Source of the DNA: Paenibacillus sp. SZ31
Lineage (GTDB): Bacteria > Bacillota > Bacilli > Paenibacillales > Paenibacillaceae
Assembly: GCF_012912005.1 (NCBI RefSeq)
Contig: NZ_JABBEA010000009.1
Location: 1 to 64,000, forward strand
DNA length: 64,000 bases
Reading direction: 5' to 3'
Positions 8,363 to 17,478 of the stretch are shown piece after piece (position 1 is the first letter of the stretch; every line of letters begins with the position of its first letter). The notes beneath the pieces are model-generated. The model worked only from the letters and a program-made list of their open reading frames with translations, was not told where the DNA came from and did not search any database. Position numbers and translations under genes: made by a program.

Positions 8363-9703
8363 ATGGGGAAATATTTTGGTACAGACGGTGTAAGAGGGGT
8401 TGCCAATAAAGAGTTAACGGCAGAGCTGGCTTACAGCATTGGACGTTGTGGTGGTTACGTGCTTGCAGGTGGTGTGGAAAGACCGAAAGTGGTTATCGGC
8501 ATGGATACTCGTATCTCGGGATTGATGTTGGAATCCGCACTGGTTGCAGGTCTGTTGTCCATTGGCGCTGATGTGATTCGTCTGGGCGTTGTATCCACTC
8601 CGGGAGTGGCGTATATTTCACGTTTGTTGAAAGCTGACGCGGGCGTGATGATCTCGGCTTCCCACAATCCGGTTGAGGATAACGGAATTAAGTTCTTTGG
8701 CGGAGATGGCTTCAAGCTGTCTGATGAAACAGAGAACCGTATTGAAGAGCTGATGGATGCGGAGACAGATCAATTGCCACGGCCAGTTGGTGGCGGTCTG
8801 GGTACCGTAACGACGGACGAAGAGTCTCGTTATCGTTACCTCGACTTCTTGAAAACAACTGTAAATGAGTCGTTCTCTGGACTTAAAATTGTTTTGGACT
8901 GTGCAAACGGAGCAGCTTATGAGCTGGCACCGAAATTGTTCAGTGAACTTGGTGCAGAAGTCATTGCCATTGGCGCTGAGCCTAACGGCCTGAATATCAA
9001 TGAGCAATGTGGATCAACTCACCCAGAGAACCTGAAACAAGAAGTGCTCAAACATGGAGCGGATCTGGGTCTTGCTTTTGACGGAGATGCGGATCGTCTG
9101 ATTGCTATTGATGAGACAGGCGCTGAGGTGGATGGAGACTTCATTCTGTGTATTTGTGGTGATGCGATGAATCGTGCAGGCAAGTTGAAGGACAGTACTG
9201 TTGTATCGACCGTTATGAGTAACATCGGATTCTACAAAGCAACGGAGAAACTTGCACTGAAAACAGCAAAAACTGCAGTAGGTGACCGTTATGTGATGGA
9301 GGAAATGCGTCGCGGCGGTTACAACTTGGGCGGAGAGCAGTCTGGCCATGTTATTTTCCTGGATTACAATACAACCGGAGACGGTATGCTGACTGCGATT
9401 CAACTCGTAGATACGCTCAAGGCTTCTGGTAAAAAACTGAGTGAACTTAAAGCGCTCATGACCCAGTACCCACAAGTATTGGTCAATGTGCGTGTTGAAG
9501 ATAAGAGCAAATACGAAGGAAATTCTGCGATCGAGCAAGCTATTGCTACAGTAGAGCAACAACTCGGCGATAATGGACGTGTACTCGTTCGTGCTTCAGG
9601 TACTGAATCCCTGATCCGTGTTATGGCGGAAGGACCAGATAAAGACGAACTTGAACAATTTGTGTCTCAGATCGTAGATGTAGTGCAAAAAGAACTGGTA
9701 TAG
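8363..9703 (+). CDS. glmM: Phosphoglucosamine mutase
   Basis: Cytosolic enzyme of 446 residues converting glucosamine-6-phosphate to glucosamine-1-phosphate, the step before UDP-GlcNAc. Visible motifs: the N-terminus YFGTDGVRG, the active phosphoserine loop ISASHNPVEDNG, the metal loop DGDADR, the sugar loop GGEQSGH, and the phosphate loop RASGTESLIRVM. It follows cdaA-cdaR in one operon and precedes glmS, which makes its substrate. AAGGAG precedes the ATG. Confidence 0.97.
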   Translation: MGKYFGTDGVRGVANKELTAELAYSIGRCGGYVLAGGVERPKVVIGMDTRISGLMLESALVAGLLSIGADVIRLGVVSTPGVAYISRLLKADAGVMISASHNPVEDNGIKFFGGDGFKLSDETENRIEELMDAETDQLPRPVGGGLGTVTTDEESRYRYLDFLKTTVNESFSGLKIVLDCANGAAYELAPKLFSELGAEVIAIGAEPNGLNINEQCGSTHPENLKQEVLKHGADLGLAFDGDADRLIAIDETGAEVDGDFILCICGDAMNRAGKLKDSTVVSTVMSNIGFYKATEKLALKTAKTAVGDRYVMEEMRRGGYNLGGEQSGHVIFLDYNTTGDGMLTAIQLVDTLKASGKKLSELKALMTQYPQVLVNVRVEDKSKYEGNSAIEQAIATVEQQLGDNGRVLVRASGTESLIRVMAEGPDKDELEQFVSQIVDVVQKELV

Positions 9704-9890
9704 GACTGGAAGAAATCCCTTCTGCATACGGTTCTATAAGGGAATTGTTGTGTAGAAAGGGTATATTATAACAGGATTTAGGACTTATTCATGAATATTC
9801 CTGCGTCCCGGCCTGATGAGACCATGGGTCCGTTTATCCGGTCGGGATTGTGGGTAAATATGCTGAAATTGTCACAGGTACTTTGCTCCA

Positions 9891-9919
9891 TTGCAAAATG
9901 GACGTGACGTGCATATAAT
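9891..9919 (+). promoter_or_regulatory. Sigma-A promoter of glmS
   Basis: TTGCAA (9891-9896), a 17-bp spacer and a perfect TATAAT (9914-9919). Transcription would start about 50 nt upstream of the ribozyme cleavage site, leaving the short leader typical of glmS. Confidence 0.75.
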
Positions 9920-9971
9920 GAGTGGAGTCGTCATTCAGACACAGAAAGTGAGGGACGTAAGGTTACAGTTA

Positions 9972-10200
9972 CACAAGCGCCAGAGCTTGGAGTTGCGCGG
10001 GAAGATGTTGATCAGGATTTCTTCTAGGTTGAAGAACGGCTGATTAACATCAACGGCAATCAAGCTGACGAGGTGGAGGTGTTCGGATTGTTCGGCGGGG
10101 ACCTCCCGGTGAAGCACCAGAGCCGTAAACCGGATTGCGGAAAATGGATAGGTGACTGTCCACACAACGCGCCGGTGTAGGTGCAAGAGTTAAACTAAAA
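9972..10200 (+). ncRNA. glmS ribozyme-riboswitch
   Basis: The conserved core is recognisable: AGCGCCAGAGC at the 5' end, then GCTGACGAGG-x-GGAGGTG-x-TCGG and TCGGCGGGGACCTCCCGGT further on. By family knowledge, self-cleavage occurs before the G of GCGCC, here between 9976 and 9977, when glucosamine-6-phosphate binds, and leads to mRNA decay. The 3' limit is approximate because the peripheral P3/P4 stems are expanded. It sits between the glmS promoter and the coding region, as expected. Confidence 0.88.
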
Positions 10201-10443
10201 TTCAAATGAATGTGCGTGAAGAGCGTAAACAGTACGCGGACGGGAAAATGATGTACATTCATGATTGCATTCATAACAGCTTATGATGACTGCGGGGCGA
10301 CACGAGGTCGCTCTAATCATTGATAATTGAATAGGTAACAAGTATTCATGAAACGTTAGGCAATCACTCATTTTTCCGATATGCCGCCTCTGCCTGTTTC
10401 TCTTCGTGACACAGTATTCATATATAAACGGAGGAAATAAATT

Positions 10444-12276
10444 ATGTGCGGTATTGTTGGATATATTGGTAATAAGAACACTCAATCGGTATTGGTCGAA
10501 GGGTTGAAGAAACTCGAGTATCGTGGGTATGATTCTGCAGGTATCGCGGTATTCACACCGGAAGGTCTGCAAATCACGAAAGCTCTCGGTCGTCTTGCGA
10601 ATCTTGAAGCCAAGCTGGATGGTGCACCACTGGTAGGTAATGCCGGAATCGGACACACACGTTGGGCAACTCATGGTAAACCATCGGATGAGAACTCTCA
10701 TCCACACACGGATGGCAGCCAGAAGTTCTCTGTTGTGCATAACGGTATTATTGAGAACTACCTGGATCTGAAGGACGAATTGATGGCTCAAGGTCATACG
10801 TTCACTTCCGAGACAGATACTGAGGTTATCTCTCACCTGATCGCACGTGAATACAATGGTGATATCGTTAAAACAGTGCAAAAAGTGATCACGTTGTTGC
10901 GTGGTGCATTCGCACTGGGTGTATTGACAGAGCATGAGCCTGAAAAACTCGTAGCTGTGCGTCAAGCAAGCCCATTGATTATTGGTATTGGTGAAGGCGA
11001 GAACTTCATTGGTTCCGATATCCCAGCAATTCTGGAACATACACGTAACGTGTACATTCTGAATGATGGTGAAATGGCTGTATTGACACATGATGCTGTC
11101 GAATTGATGACGATTGAAGGCAACTTTATTTCTCGGGAAATGATTCGTGTCGATTGGGATGCTGTAACCGCAGAAAAAGGCGGATTCGAGCACTTCATGC
11201 TGAAAGAAATTCATGAGCAACCAAAAGCATATCGTGATACAATGCTGGGTCGCATCGATAACGAAGGTAAAAAAGTTCAACTTCCTGAGTTGAAAATGAC
11301 TGAAGAACAAATTAAAAATATCCGTAACGTTCAAATCATTGCATGTGGTACAGCGTACCATGCAGGTCTGGTTGGACGTACAGTGATTGAGCAATTGGTG
11401 CGTATTCCGGTTGAAACAGATGTGGCTTCCGAGTACCGTTACCGTTCCCCAATCGTGCACAAAGATACACTCGTAATCGTAGTGAGCCAATCCGGTGAAA
11501 CTGCCGATACGCTTGCTGCATTGCGCGAAGCACAATCCAATGGCGCACATGTACTGGCAATCACGAACGTAGTGGGCAGCTCCATTGCACGTGATGCAGA
11601 TGATGTTATCGCAACATTGGCAGGTCCTGAAATTGCAGTAGCTTCTACCAAAGCGTATACTTCGCAGTTGATCGCGTTCAACTTGCTTGGTCTGTACCTT
11701 GCACAAGTTCGTGGTACTCAATCTGCAGAACAGATTGAACACACGCTGGCAGCGATGCAAGCATTGCCTGAGCAAGTGGAATCCATGTTGGAGCAAGCCG
11801 AAGCAATCAAAGGATATGCAGAGCAAATCTCCAAACATGAACATCTCTTCTTCATCGGTCGTGGTCTTGACTATGCAGTAGCTCAAGAAGGATCGTTGAA
11901 GCTGAAAGAGATCTCTTATATTCACTCCGAGGCGTATGCTGCGGGTGAGTTGAAACACGGTACGCTTGCATTGATCGAAGATGGTATCCCTGTTATTGCT
12001 CTGGCAACGCAGGAGAACGTACTTGAGAAAACAGTGAGCAACATTAAAGAAGTGAAAGCACGTGGCGCGGATGTGCTGGCAATTACGTACGAAGAGCACG
12101 TAACAACTCTGTTGAAATCCGTAGACCAAGCGTTTGCGATTCCTAAGACGCTGCCTTTGCTTAGCCCGGCTCTGTCTGTAGTTGCGCTGCAATTGCTGGC
12201 ATACTATGCTTCCCTGGCACTGGGTCATGATGTAGATAAACCACGTAACCTTGCGAAAAGCGTAACGGTTGAGTAA
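10444..12276 (+). CDS. glmS: Glutamine--fructose-6-phosphate aminotransferase
   Basis: Cytosolic enzyme of 610 residues making glucosamine-6-phosphate. The N-terminal glutaminase begins MCGIVGYIG with the catalytic Cys2; two SIS sugar-isomerase domains follow (e.g. CGTAYHAG, VVSQSGETADT, STKAYTSQ), and the C-terminus is DVDKPRNLAKSVTVE. GGAGG precedes the start. It is controlled by the upstream ribozyme. Its 3' end is the known recognition site of TnsD-type proteins, and a Tn7-like element is inserted 31 bp after the stop codon. The gene's probable native terminator is now beyond that element (29631-29680). Confidence 0.98.
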   Translation: MCGIVGYIGNKNTQSVLVEGLKKLEYRGYDSAGIAVFTPEGLQITKALGRLANLEAKLDGAPLVGNAGIGHTRWATHGKPSDENSHPHTDGSQKFSVVHNGIIENYLDLKDELMAQGHTFTSETDTEVISHLIAREYNGDIVKTVQKVITLLRGAFALGVLTEHEPEKLVAVRQASPLIIGIGEGENFIGSDIPAILEHTRNVYILNDGEMAVLTHDAVELMTIEGNFISREMIRVDWDAVTAEKGGFEHFMLKEIHEQPKAYRDTMLGRIDNEGKKVQLPELKMTEEQIKNIRNVQIIACGTAYHAGLVGRTVIEQLVRIPVETDVASEYRYRSPIVHKDTLVIVVSQSGETADTLAALREAQSNGAHVLAITNVVGSSIARDADDVIATLAGPEIAVASTKAYTSQLIAFNLLGLYLAQVRGTQSAEQIEHTLAAMQALPEQVESMLEQAEAIKGYAEQISKHEHLFFIGRGLDYAVAQEGSLKLKEISYIHSEAYAAGELKHGTLALIEDGIPVIALATQENVLEKTVSNIKEVKARGADVLAITYEEHVTTLLKSVDQAFAIPKTLPLLSPALSVVALQLLAYYASLALGHDVDKPRNLAKSVTVE

Positions 12277-12302
12277 GGGATTCTGTACAAATCACTTCGT
12301 AT

Positions 12303-12307
12303 ATTAA
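12303..12307. repeat. Target site duplication, glmS-proximal copy
   Basis: ATTAA immediately before the TGT terminus; identical to 29607-29611. Five base pairs is the duplication length of the Tn7 family. Confidence 0.93.
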
Positions 12308-12352
12308 TGTTCAGTTACATTATAGTTGGTAAATGGACATTATAGTTGGTAA
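12308..12352 (+). repeat. glmS-proximal transposon end with two TnsB-type sites
   Basis: An 8-bp terminus TGTTCAGT, then two direct 16-bp repeats ACATTATAGTTGGTAA at 12317-12332 and 12337-12352, exactly 20 bp apart. Such tight packing resembles the right end of Tn7, the end that faces glmS there too. Confidence 0.92.
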
Positions 12353-12403
12353 GTGAAATGACGATCAAGATTATTAAAATCAATAACTTGTAGAGTAATA
12401 TTA

Positions 12404-12441
12404 AACAGTCCTGATGATTAAATGTCATCAGGACTGTTCTT
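12404..12441 (+). terminator. Strong terminator inside the glmS-proximal end
   Basis: A perfect 14-bp stem AACAGTCCTGATGA (12404-12417) with its complement (12425-12438), 7-nt loop, then CTTTAATTT. It lies about 130 bp after the glmS stop and should stop glmS read-through before the cargo. It replaces the glmS terminator displaced by the insertion (inference). Confidence 0.85.
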
Positions 12442-12463
12442 TAATTTGTAGGGGGTTGTTAAT

Positions 12464-12808
12464 TTGTCCACCATTGGAGAACGAATTAGAAGCATCCGGA
12501 AGCTACATAAGTATAATCAAACGGAGTTCGCAGTAATCATTGGGATTTCTCAGGGGACACTGAGTGAGTTGGAACTAGATAAATATAAACCTTCGTTAGA
12601 CATTGTTATGGCACTTCACGATCAATTTAAAACAGATCTCTATTGGTTAGTTTATGGACTTGACCAAGTCAGTGATGTAACTGTCAGTAAAGGCCATGGA
12701 GATAGTGAAGTCAGGCTTATTTCAGAATATAGGAATTTAAAACCAAGTGACCAGGATGAAATTAGAGACTTTATTAAGCTGAAAATACATCGATATCATT
12801 TAAAGTAA
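12464..12808 (+). CDS. XRE-family transcriptional regulator
   Basis: A 114-residue protein whose first 65 residues form a Cro/CI-type helix-turn-helix (IGERIRSIRKLHKYNQTEFA, then GISQGTLSELE as recognition region). The C-terminal 45 residues are helical and charged, perhaps for dimerisation. The start is TTG at 12464, preceded by TAGGGGG. It is the first cargo gene and lies directly upstream of the CBASS operon, whose promoter region holds two palindromes, so it may repress that operon (inference). Confidence 0.82.
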   Translation: MSTIGERIRSIRKLHKYNQTEFAVIIGISQGTLSELELDKYKPSLDIVMALHDQFKTDLYWLVYGLDQVSDVTVSKGHGDSEVRLISEYRNLKPSDQDEIRDFIKLKIHRYHLK

Positions 12809-12853
12809 TGATTATTAAGGCGTTACATTTCAACTAAATAATATAGTGTAAAA

Positions 12854-12893
12854 GGGTAGTGCTGAGTGAAATAATCAGACACTATCCTTGTTT
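12854..12893 (+). terminator. Terminator after the XRE gene
   Basis: GGGTAGTG...CTGA and TCAG...CACTATCC form an imperfect stem followed by TTGTTTATT. Confidence 0.6.
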
Positions 12894-12955
12894 ATTGTCA
12901 GGCATCAATAAGTTGCTTATTGAAAAGGTGAAATTCTCCTTATCATCAGTACACA

Positions 12956-13001
12956 CACAATATATTGTGGTATAATGTATTGTCGACACTATAATTAGTG
13001 T
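12956..13001 (+). promoter_or_regulatory. CBASS promoter with two palindromes
   Basis: A perfect 14-bp palindrome CACAATATATTGTG (12956-12969) abuts a perfect -10 box TATAAT (12971-12976). A second inverted repeat, ACACTA-N4-TAGTGT (12986-13001), covers the expected transcription start. The placement suggests repression by a dimeric DNA-binding protein, possibly the XRE protein just upstream. Confidence 0.6.
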
Positions 13002-13027
13002 GTAAAACAAATTTTAGGAGGGGAATC

Positions 13028-14044
13028 ATGAAACTATCTGATCATTTCAAGCAACTACTTGGGGATATCTCATTAAATCCTGCTCGGGTAGACAGAATCG
13101 ATAGTGCATATGAAACTTGGAATAATATTCTAGAGAATGATGATGAGATTAAGGAGAAGTATCTTGATTTTTTTCTTCAAGGTTCTTATGCTACTAAAAC
13201 TTCAATTAGACCTCAGAAGCAGGGAGAAGAATTTGATGTTGATGTTGTCCTAAAGCTTGATTTAGCCGAAGATATAACTCCTAAAGACGCATTAGATTGG
13301 CTTGTTAAACGTATGAAAACAAATGAGAGTTACAAAGATAAAATCAAGGCAAGAGATCGTTGTGTTCGTATCAATTATGCTGGTGATTTTCATATGGACA
13401 TCGTCTTAGCTAAGACGTCAGATAACGACCACATTTTAATACCTAGTAAAAAAGAGGGCGAGTGGAAGAAGACTAATCCCGAAGGGTTTCAAGAATGGTG
13501 TAGAGATGTTCACTATGATCATAATGAACAATTTAGGAAAATCACAAAATTACTCAGGTATTGGAGAGATCATAAGGTAGGTAAACAAACAGCTCCGAAA
13601 TCGATATTATTAACGACTTTGATCGGAAATAGTATGGTTGGGAAGAATTCTGTAGCCGAAAGCTTGTTAGAGACCATAAAGCAAATACTTATTGATATTG
13701 ATTCGTATATTCAACTTGATGATACTGTTTTTATTGAAAATCCTTCGTTAACTGAAGAAAATTTGGCAAGGGATTGGGATAAGGAAAAACTTGATAAATT
13801 CAAGAAAAAGCTTTCTACTTTAAAAGATGACGTTCAGGATGCTTATGATGAGAGTAACAAAGCTGAGAGTATTAAAAAGTGGCAAGCTATCTTTGATAAA
13901 TTCCCGACAGAGCTCAATGAAGCATCTGCAATGGCAACTAGAATTAATACGGGAGCTGTTCTAGTAAATACAAGTGGTCTATTAAACACAGAAGAGGGGA
14001 TTAACTCACCGAAGCACCGTTTCTTTGGGGTGAACTTAAAATGA
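13028..14044 (+). CDS. CBASS CD-NTase (cGAS/DncV-like nucleotidyltransferase)
   Basis: A 338-residue protein with the pol-beta nucleotidyltransferase signature: G-S at residues 52-53 (FFLQGSYATKTS), D-x-D at 70/72 (EFDVDVVL), and a third Asp at about 124 (FHMDIVL). All catalytic residues are present. By family knowledge it makes a cyclic oligonucleotide alarm signal on phage infection. ATG 13028 has AGGAGGGG upstream; 10 more in-frame residues upstream have no such site. It overlaps the E2-like gene by 4 bp. The nucleotide product cannot be read from sequence. Confidence 0.9.
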   Translation: MKLSDHFKQLLGDISLNPARVDRIDSAYETWNNILENDDEIKEKYLDFFLQGSYATKTSIRPQKQGEEFDVDVVLKLDLAEDITPKDALDWLVKRMKTNESYKDKIKARDRCVRINYAGDFHMDIVLAKTSDNDHILIPSKKEGEWKKTNPEGFQEWCRDVHYDHNEQFRKITKLLRYWRDHKVGKQTAPKSILLTTLIGNSMVGKNSVAESLLETIKQILIDIDSYIQLDDTVFIENPSLTEENLARDWDKEKLDKFKKKLSTLKDDVQDAYDESNKAESIKKWQAIFDKFPTELNEASAMATRINTGAVLVNTSGLLNTEEGINSPKHRFFGVNLK

Positions 14045-14502
14045 TAAAGAAACGAAAAAAGAGAATTCCACCTAGACGCGTACACTCATTAAACTTAGCT
14101 TTACAAAACTTCTGGATAAAAAAGTTCTTTCCTCAGTTCGAATATCAAGATGACGCCAAACAGTGGAGTGGCAGATTAATATCCACGCATATGCAGCAAA
14201 CCTATTCAGTCAAAATTGTTTATAAATCTGAATACCCTCAAGTGTTTATTACACATCCGCAAATTATAAAAAATAGCCCGCATACATACGATGATAATTC
14301 TTTGTGTCTGTATTATCCACCAGATAAGAGTTATAAAAAGGATAAACTAATTGCAAAGACGATTATTCCTTGGACCTGTGAGTGGCTATATTACTATGAA
14401 ATCTGGTTAGAGACAGGAGTTTGGTGGGGACCTGAGGCTCCCCATAGCATTCATTCATCCAAAGGAGAAAAGATTTTAAGAAAAATCGGTAGGGGGCTGT
14501 GA
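14041..14502 (+). CDS. CBASS E2-like protein (type II-short)
   Basis: A 153-residue protein resembling the CBASS E2 family. The core HTYDDNSLCLYYP places a candidate catalytic Cys at about residue 89, and the downstream WTCEWLYYYEIWLETGVWWG is typical of this family. There is no E1 (adenylation) domain and no separate JAB peptidase gene, so the operon fits the type II-short CBASS layout, in which a lone E2 modifies or primes the nucleotidyltransferase (established for other systems). It starts within the end of the nucleotidyltransferase gene and ends 1 bp before the next start. Confidence 0.85.
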   Translation: MIKKRKKRIPPRRVHSLNLALQNFWIKKFFPQFEYQDDAKQWSGRLISTHMQQTYSVKIVYKSEYPQVFITHPQIIKNSPHTYDDNSLCLYYPPDKSYKKDKLIAKTIIPWTCEWLYYYEIWLETGVWWGPEAPHSIHSSKGEKILRKIGRGL

Positions 14503-14503
14503 T

Positions 14504-15469
14504 GTGGACTGGGAGCAAATTAAGAGTAATGGTTGGATACCACGTGACGGGAAAAACTTACGCATATTATCTCTTGATGGGGGCGGCATTAGAGGAATAT
14601 TCCCTGCAAGATATCTAGCGAAATTTGAGAAAGAGACAGGCATGCCCGTCAATCAATACTTTGACATGATCGTAGGAACATCGACCGGGGGAATATTGGC
14701 ACTAGGGCTCTCTATTGGGATACCAGCAGAAGAGTTAGTCACATTTTATGTATCTAATGCGCAAAACATTTTCAAGAAAAGAATGTTTAGTATGAGAGGT
14801 ATATTGACTAACCAATATAAGAATACGGGGTTACGTGAAAAGCTGGCAGAGGTATTTAAAGATAACAAGATGATTGATGCTCAAACCATGCTATGTATTC
14901 CGTCCGTTGAGCATAGTAGGGCCTCGCCCAAAGTATTCAAAACTCCACACTGTCAGCACTTGTTTAATGACGCTCAATATCTGATGTCAGATGTTGCTTT
15001 AGCAACTTCAGCTGCACCAACATATTTTCCCGCAGTTTCGATTGACGGCAATGATTGTAAAATTGATGGAGGACTCTGGGCTAATAATCCGGCTTTAGTG
15101 GGTATAGCTGAAGCTTTTGTTCTTGGTTATGATGTGAGTACTATAAGAATGCTATCATTGGGGACAGGATCTCATATCTATAACGTGAATAATAAGATAG
15201 CGGAGAAGAGTTCACTCATTAGGTATCGAGATCGAATTGTGGATCTTACTATGCAACTGCAAACGACAAGTGCAGCATACACTGCCGGCCATTTATTAAA
15301 TGAGAATATACATCGTGTTGATTTTCAATTGAAGCAACCGATGAGGTTATCTGAAACTAAGTTATCTAAACTAAATGAATTACAACACGAGGCAGATACT
15401 CAATTTATAAGTTCTTATATGAAAGTCAGCTCATTGTTTTTACACAGTGCCACTAAATCAGTTGGGTAG
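14504..15469 (+). CDS. capV: CBASS effector: patatin-like phospholipase (CapV type)
   Basis: A 321-residue patatin-fold lipase. The oxyanion loop GGGIRG (residues 26-31), the nucleophile motif GTSTG (Ser60) and the catalytic-dyad Asp in DGG (about 188) are all intact. By family knowledge, CapV binds the cyclic nucleotide signal and degrades membrane phospholipids, killing the infected cell. The start is GTG 14504 with AGGGGG upstream, one base after the E2 stop, so translation is coupled. The order nucleotidyltransferase - E2 - lipase differs from the capV-first order of the Vibrio operon. Confidence 0.9.
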   Translation: MDWEQIKSNGWIPRDGKNLRILSLDGGGIRGIFPARYLAKFEKETGMPVNQYFDMIVGTSTGGILALGLSIGIPAEELVTFYVSNAQNIFKKRMFSMRGILTNQYKNTGLREKLAEVFKDNKMIDAQTMLCIPSVEHSRASPKVFKTPHCQHLFNDAQYLMSDVALATSAAPTYFPAVSIDGNDCKIDGGLWANNPALVGIAEAFVLGYDVSTIRMLSLGTGSHIYNVNNKIAEKSSLIRYRDRIVDLTMQLQTTSAAYTAGHLLNENIHRVDFQLKQPMRLSETKLSKLNELQHEADTQFISSYMKVSSLFLHSATKSVG

Positions 15470-15541
15470 TATTTTGGATGATGGAATGCTACTCAGTTAA
15501 TCAGTTATAGGAAAAAATTAAATTAAATTAAATACCCCATT

Positions 15542-15570
15542 AAGAGCGTTTACAATGTGAATGCTCTTTT
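15542..15570 (+). terminator. Terminator of the CBASS operon
   Basis: AAGAGC...GCTCTT stem extended by imperfect pairs, followed by TTTTAAT. Confidence 0.65.
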
Positions 15571-15635
15571 AATGTGTTTAAAAAAATGAAATTAGTTAAT
15601 ACATGATTCTAACTTGGCGAAAAGGGGTGGTGGAG

Positions 15636-16460
15636 GTGCCTTTCAAAGCTTTGGAGGAGTTTGTAGAAAACTTACAGTACAGCAAAATGGTAAAACTAAA
15701 AAAATGTATAGATATACTTCGAGTATCTATTGGAAATGATCAAAACAAACTGGGGTTAAAGCGAATGGAGTGGACTTAACTAGGGATTGTAGGTACATTT
15801 AGTTCAATTTATGTATATGAAAAACGCAATAAGGAATTAATGGAGTGCTTTGACAATCATGGTGTATTAGGTCAGGTTATGAACATTAAATGGAGAGAGC
15901 TGCTACCATATGAACAGTTGCTCATTTCGGGCTTTTGTAAACCGAAAGAGCCTTATATAAGATTCACCCCAAAAAGAATCAAGAATGAGTTTTTTTTTGA
16001 TTCTGATGTATACAAGTCAAAATTAGCGAACCAATCGATTCACTCCCAGTTAATTGAGTGGAAATCTAATAAACGGCTGTACACCTGTTTATTTAGTTTG
16101 TGGGAAAACAACCGTAGACGAGCATTAAAAGGATTATTGGAACAAGAAAAACAAAAAGAGGACTTGTCAGTCGGCAGTATATCTTTGATTCAGTCCGATC
16201 CGGAGATAAGCTCTGTACACGTGCAAAAATATCTGGGAAATGAACCACTTATAAGTCGCGGTCGTGTGGATATGTCGAAAGTAAAAGAGTACGCGGCAAG
16301 AGGTTTTTTTTCTCTACCTGAGATTCAACAGCATCAGAAAATATCAGATGTAAGAACCGCATATAGCTTAAAGGAACTTACCAGAGAGCGGAGGTTAGTC
16401 GCTCATATGCATCAGAAACAATTTTTATATTCAAAGTTAAGTCGAGAATCTAACTCGTAA
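15636..16460 (+). pseudogene. Unrecognised gene interrupted by an in-frame stop
   Basis: GTG 15636 has a GGGGTGG-type site and opens a frame of 47 codons ending at TAA 15777-15779. The same frame then continues without further stops through ATG 15840 to 16460, giving about 274 residues overall. The part after the stop (206 residues from 15840) is hydrophilic with helical, basic segments and a possible helix-turn-helix near AARGFFSLPEIQQH. I recognise no family. Either one nonsense mutation killed the gene, or the second part is translated alone from 15840, which has no clear ribosome binding site. It lies between CBASS and the tns genes. Confidence 0.45.
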
Positions 16461-16544
16461 TGGAAAGACGTCCGGAAATTCAATCAAGCCTGAAATGCGT
16501 AATATGCTCAAGAATATATTTGGAGCGTAGACAAGTTAATACCT

Positions 16545-16587
16545 TATCAAAAGACGTTGTCATTGTGCATGACAACGTCTTTTGATA
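16545..16587. terminator. Long bidirectional hairpin terminator
   Basis: A perfect 18-bp stem (16545-16562 with 16570-16587) with a 7-nt loop and flanking A/T runs; it separates the plus-strand gene ending at 16460 from the minus-strand gene ending at 16648. Confidence 0.8.
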
Positions 16588-16647
16588 TCTGTACAATAGT
16601 AAGTTGATTTTCATGTAAGTTCTAAAAGTTCATTTGTATAACTGGCT

Positions 16648-17364
16648 TTAAAACTTAGGGAATGTTTTTACTGTTCGTAAAATCCTAGCAAGTTCAAGAT
16701 AATTATTGGATTTAGAGAACACAAACATCTCAATATTTTGTCTCCACACCCAGACACCAAGAGGAAGAAGAAGAGCGAATAAAATTAAAGAAACGATCTG
16801 ATCCATTGCCTCCCAATTCAAGTTCTTGCTGACTGTCTCATTCCAGAAGGGAAAGATGAAAGCTGTAAAAATAGCAAAAGGAACCCATCCATTTTTTTTA
16901 ATTGTTTCCCCTTCAATGGAATAATAAGCAATGAGATCATCTAGTGCATTATAATCGTAATCATTGTTCTTCAGATAATAGTAAACTTGATCACATCGAA
17001 TAGAGAAGAGTACCTCTCGATCCAGCTTAAATTTACTCTTACCAATCATAAAAGCTAAATCCTTGTACTGCGATTTGATATGTATACGAGAAGACGAAAT
17101 TGTAGCTAACATACAACAAAGAGAAATAACCAATAAAGCAACCATAGTTATTCCGTACATAGGGCTTAGATCTGTGTTCCAAAAAGCTATTAAAACCCCA
17201 GAAACGACGAGCAAAATAATACTAGCTGCTAGTGAGAGTAGAAAAATACCTTCAAACCATGTTGCACGCTTATTGAGTAGCTTATTTTGCAATGTAACAT
17301 CTTCGAAGCAAATCTTGTACAATTCTTTTTTTAATTTTTGATCTTGAACTGAGTGTCTATACAT
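16648..17364 (-). CDS. Four-helix membrane protein of unknown function
   Basis: About 238 residues. Two transmembrane helices lie close together near residues 50-95 (LLSLAASIILLVVSGVLIAF and ITMVALLVISLCCMLAT). A hydrophilic helical stretch of about 80 residues follows, then two more helices (VPFAIFTAFIFPFW and IVSLILFALLLPLGVWVW). The paired-helix layout recalls SLATT-type pore-forming effectors, but no defining motif is seen. ATG 17364 is chosen for AGGAGAG upstream; a longer in-frame extension to 17694 overlaps the divergent gene. It faces the tns genes and is not cotranscribed with CBASS. Confidence 0.65.
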   Translation of the reverse strand: MYRHSVQDQKLKKELYKICFEDVTLQNKLLNKRATWFEGIFLLSLAASIILLVVSGVLIAFWNTDLSPMYGITMVALLVISLCCMLATISSSRIHIKSQYKDLAFMIGKSKFKLDREVLFSIRCDQVYYYLKNNDYDYNALDDLIAYYSIEGETIKKNGWVPFAIFTAFIFPFWNETVSKNLNWEAMDQIVSLILFALLLPLGVWVWRQNIEMFVFSKSNNYLELARILRTVKTFPKF

Positions 17365-17478
17365 CTCTATCAACTCTCCTTTATATACCTTATCGGAGGA
17401 AGATAATATAAAAATTACTGTTGGGATGAAAGCGAAATAAAAATACTTTAATCGATATGGCGATAATTTTGTATATAT

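Noticed and set aside
10195..12228. A 677-codon minus-strand open frame opposite glmS
   Set aside because: It is a shadow of glmS codon usage: Cys- and His-rich nonsense with no family pattern and no ribosome binding site.
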